Positions 63,738 to 64,000 of a stretch of DNA of 64,000 bases are shown here, piece by piece. The position numbers and the translations under genes were made by a program. The DNA comes from Erysipelotrichaceae bacterium OPF54 (GTDB lineage Bacteria > Bacillota_I > Bacilli_A > Erysipelotrichales > Erysipelotrichaceae): positions 2,581,659 through 2,645,658 of the forward strand of contig BQKD01000001.1 of NCBI GenBank assembly GCA_022834735.1, in the 5' to 3' direction. The notes under the pieces were generated by a model, which ran no database searches, had not been told where the DNA came from, and saw nothing but the letters and a program-made list of their open reading frames with translations. The first letter of the stretch is position 1. Each line of letters starts with the position of its first letter.

Positions 63738-64000
63738 TTATTCCATTCCTTCTACTTTGATTCCCATATTGCGGGCTGTTCCAGCAACGATCTTCATTGC
63801 TGCTTCAACATCGTTAGCGTTCAGGTCCGGCATTTTGTATTCAGCGATCTCTCTCAACTGATCGACCGTGATCGTACCTGCTGTCTGCTTCTGATCGCCG
63901 CTGGCTTTTGAAATTCCTGCCGCTTTCTTCAGCATATTGGCTGCTGGTGTTGTTTTCAATTCGAAATCAAATGATTTGTCTTCGTAAGCTGTGATGATTA
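63738..64000 (-). CDS. rplK: 50S ribosomal protein L11, 5' part outside the window
   Basis: The last about 87 residues are seen: [20 protein letters not shown], then the C-terminal RNA-binding domain [19 protein letters not shown] and ending [14 protein letters not shown]. The start lies beyond base 64000. L11 is at the GTPase-associated centre. It is the first gene of the rplK-rplA pair. Confidence 0.97.
   Translation of the reverse strand, partial: IITAYEDKSFDFELKTTPAANMLKKAAGISKASGDQKQTAGTITVDQLREIAEYKMPDLNANDVEAAMKIVAGTARNMGIKVEGME

Overview
This window carries a low-to-mid GC Gram-positive (Bacillota) chromosome segment. I see no phage, insertion sequence, CRISPR array, rRNA or tRNA. 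Signs of a Firmicute are strong AGGAGG ribosome binding sites, U-tract terminators, FMN and L10/L13 leader RNAs, a zinc-type S14, an ECF vitamin transporter core, divIC and a YtgP/SpoVB-type flippase. The lack of rpmD (L30), the absence of infA and map beside adk, and the overall protein character fit an Erysipelotrichia-like gut bacterium best. That placement is inference, not proof.

Left third (1-30700) is mixed housekeeping, mostly on the minus strand. It holds an oleate hydratase cut by the window edge, metK behind a riboswitch-like attenuator, an RDD-PHP/metG/small membrane protein operon, a secreted Pro/Asp-rich surface protein, dxr, glgP and an orphan winged-helix regulator. Next comes a flippase-mnmG-divIC-unknown operon, then on the plus strand a Dabb protein plus NAD(P)HX repair enzyme and a Phd/PIN toxin-antitoxin pair. 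A divergent MFS/AraC pair follows, then a DUF1846 operon, rpiB, gdhA, a two-gene HAD operon with its own structured leader, a GDPD, an SDR and another Cof-type HAD protein.

Middle (30784-50481) is the ribosomal protein superoperon, read leftward. It runs from rpsJ through the S10 and spc clusters, secY, adk, rpmJ, rpsM, rpsK, rpoA and rplQ. After a terminator come a methyltransferase with a small membrane-anchored protein, the ecfA1-ecfA2-ecfT-truA-PHP block, and rplM-rpsI under their own promoter.

Right part (50500-64000) contains a PNPOx-fold protein, an FMN-riboswitch-controlled RibU-like S component, a membrane protein with an M18 aminopeptidase, an APC permease with a cre-like site, the str operon (rpsL, rpsG, fusA, tuf), a Cof-type HAD protein, an orphan ABC ATPase, and rplK-rplA-rplJ-rplL with an L10 leader and attenuator. 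The rpoB/rpoC genes that usually sit between rplL and rpsL are not there.

No stretch over 300 bases lacks a gene. The longest non-coding gaps (27754-28051, 59855-60095, 51657-51895, 50337-50538, 62858-63037) are described as leaders, promoters or repeats. The most interesting non-coding signals are the divergent SAM-clan-like leader of metK, an unassigned terminator-controlled leader ahead of two HAD genes next to an exact 32-bp tandem duplication, and a compact three-way junction between adk and rpmJ. The most interesting proteins are the RDD-PHP fusion with an altered metal motif and the surface protein with a non-canonical sorting-like tail.
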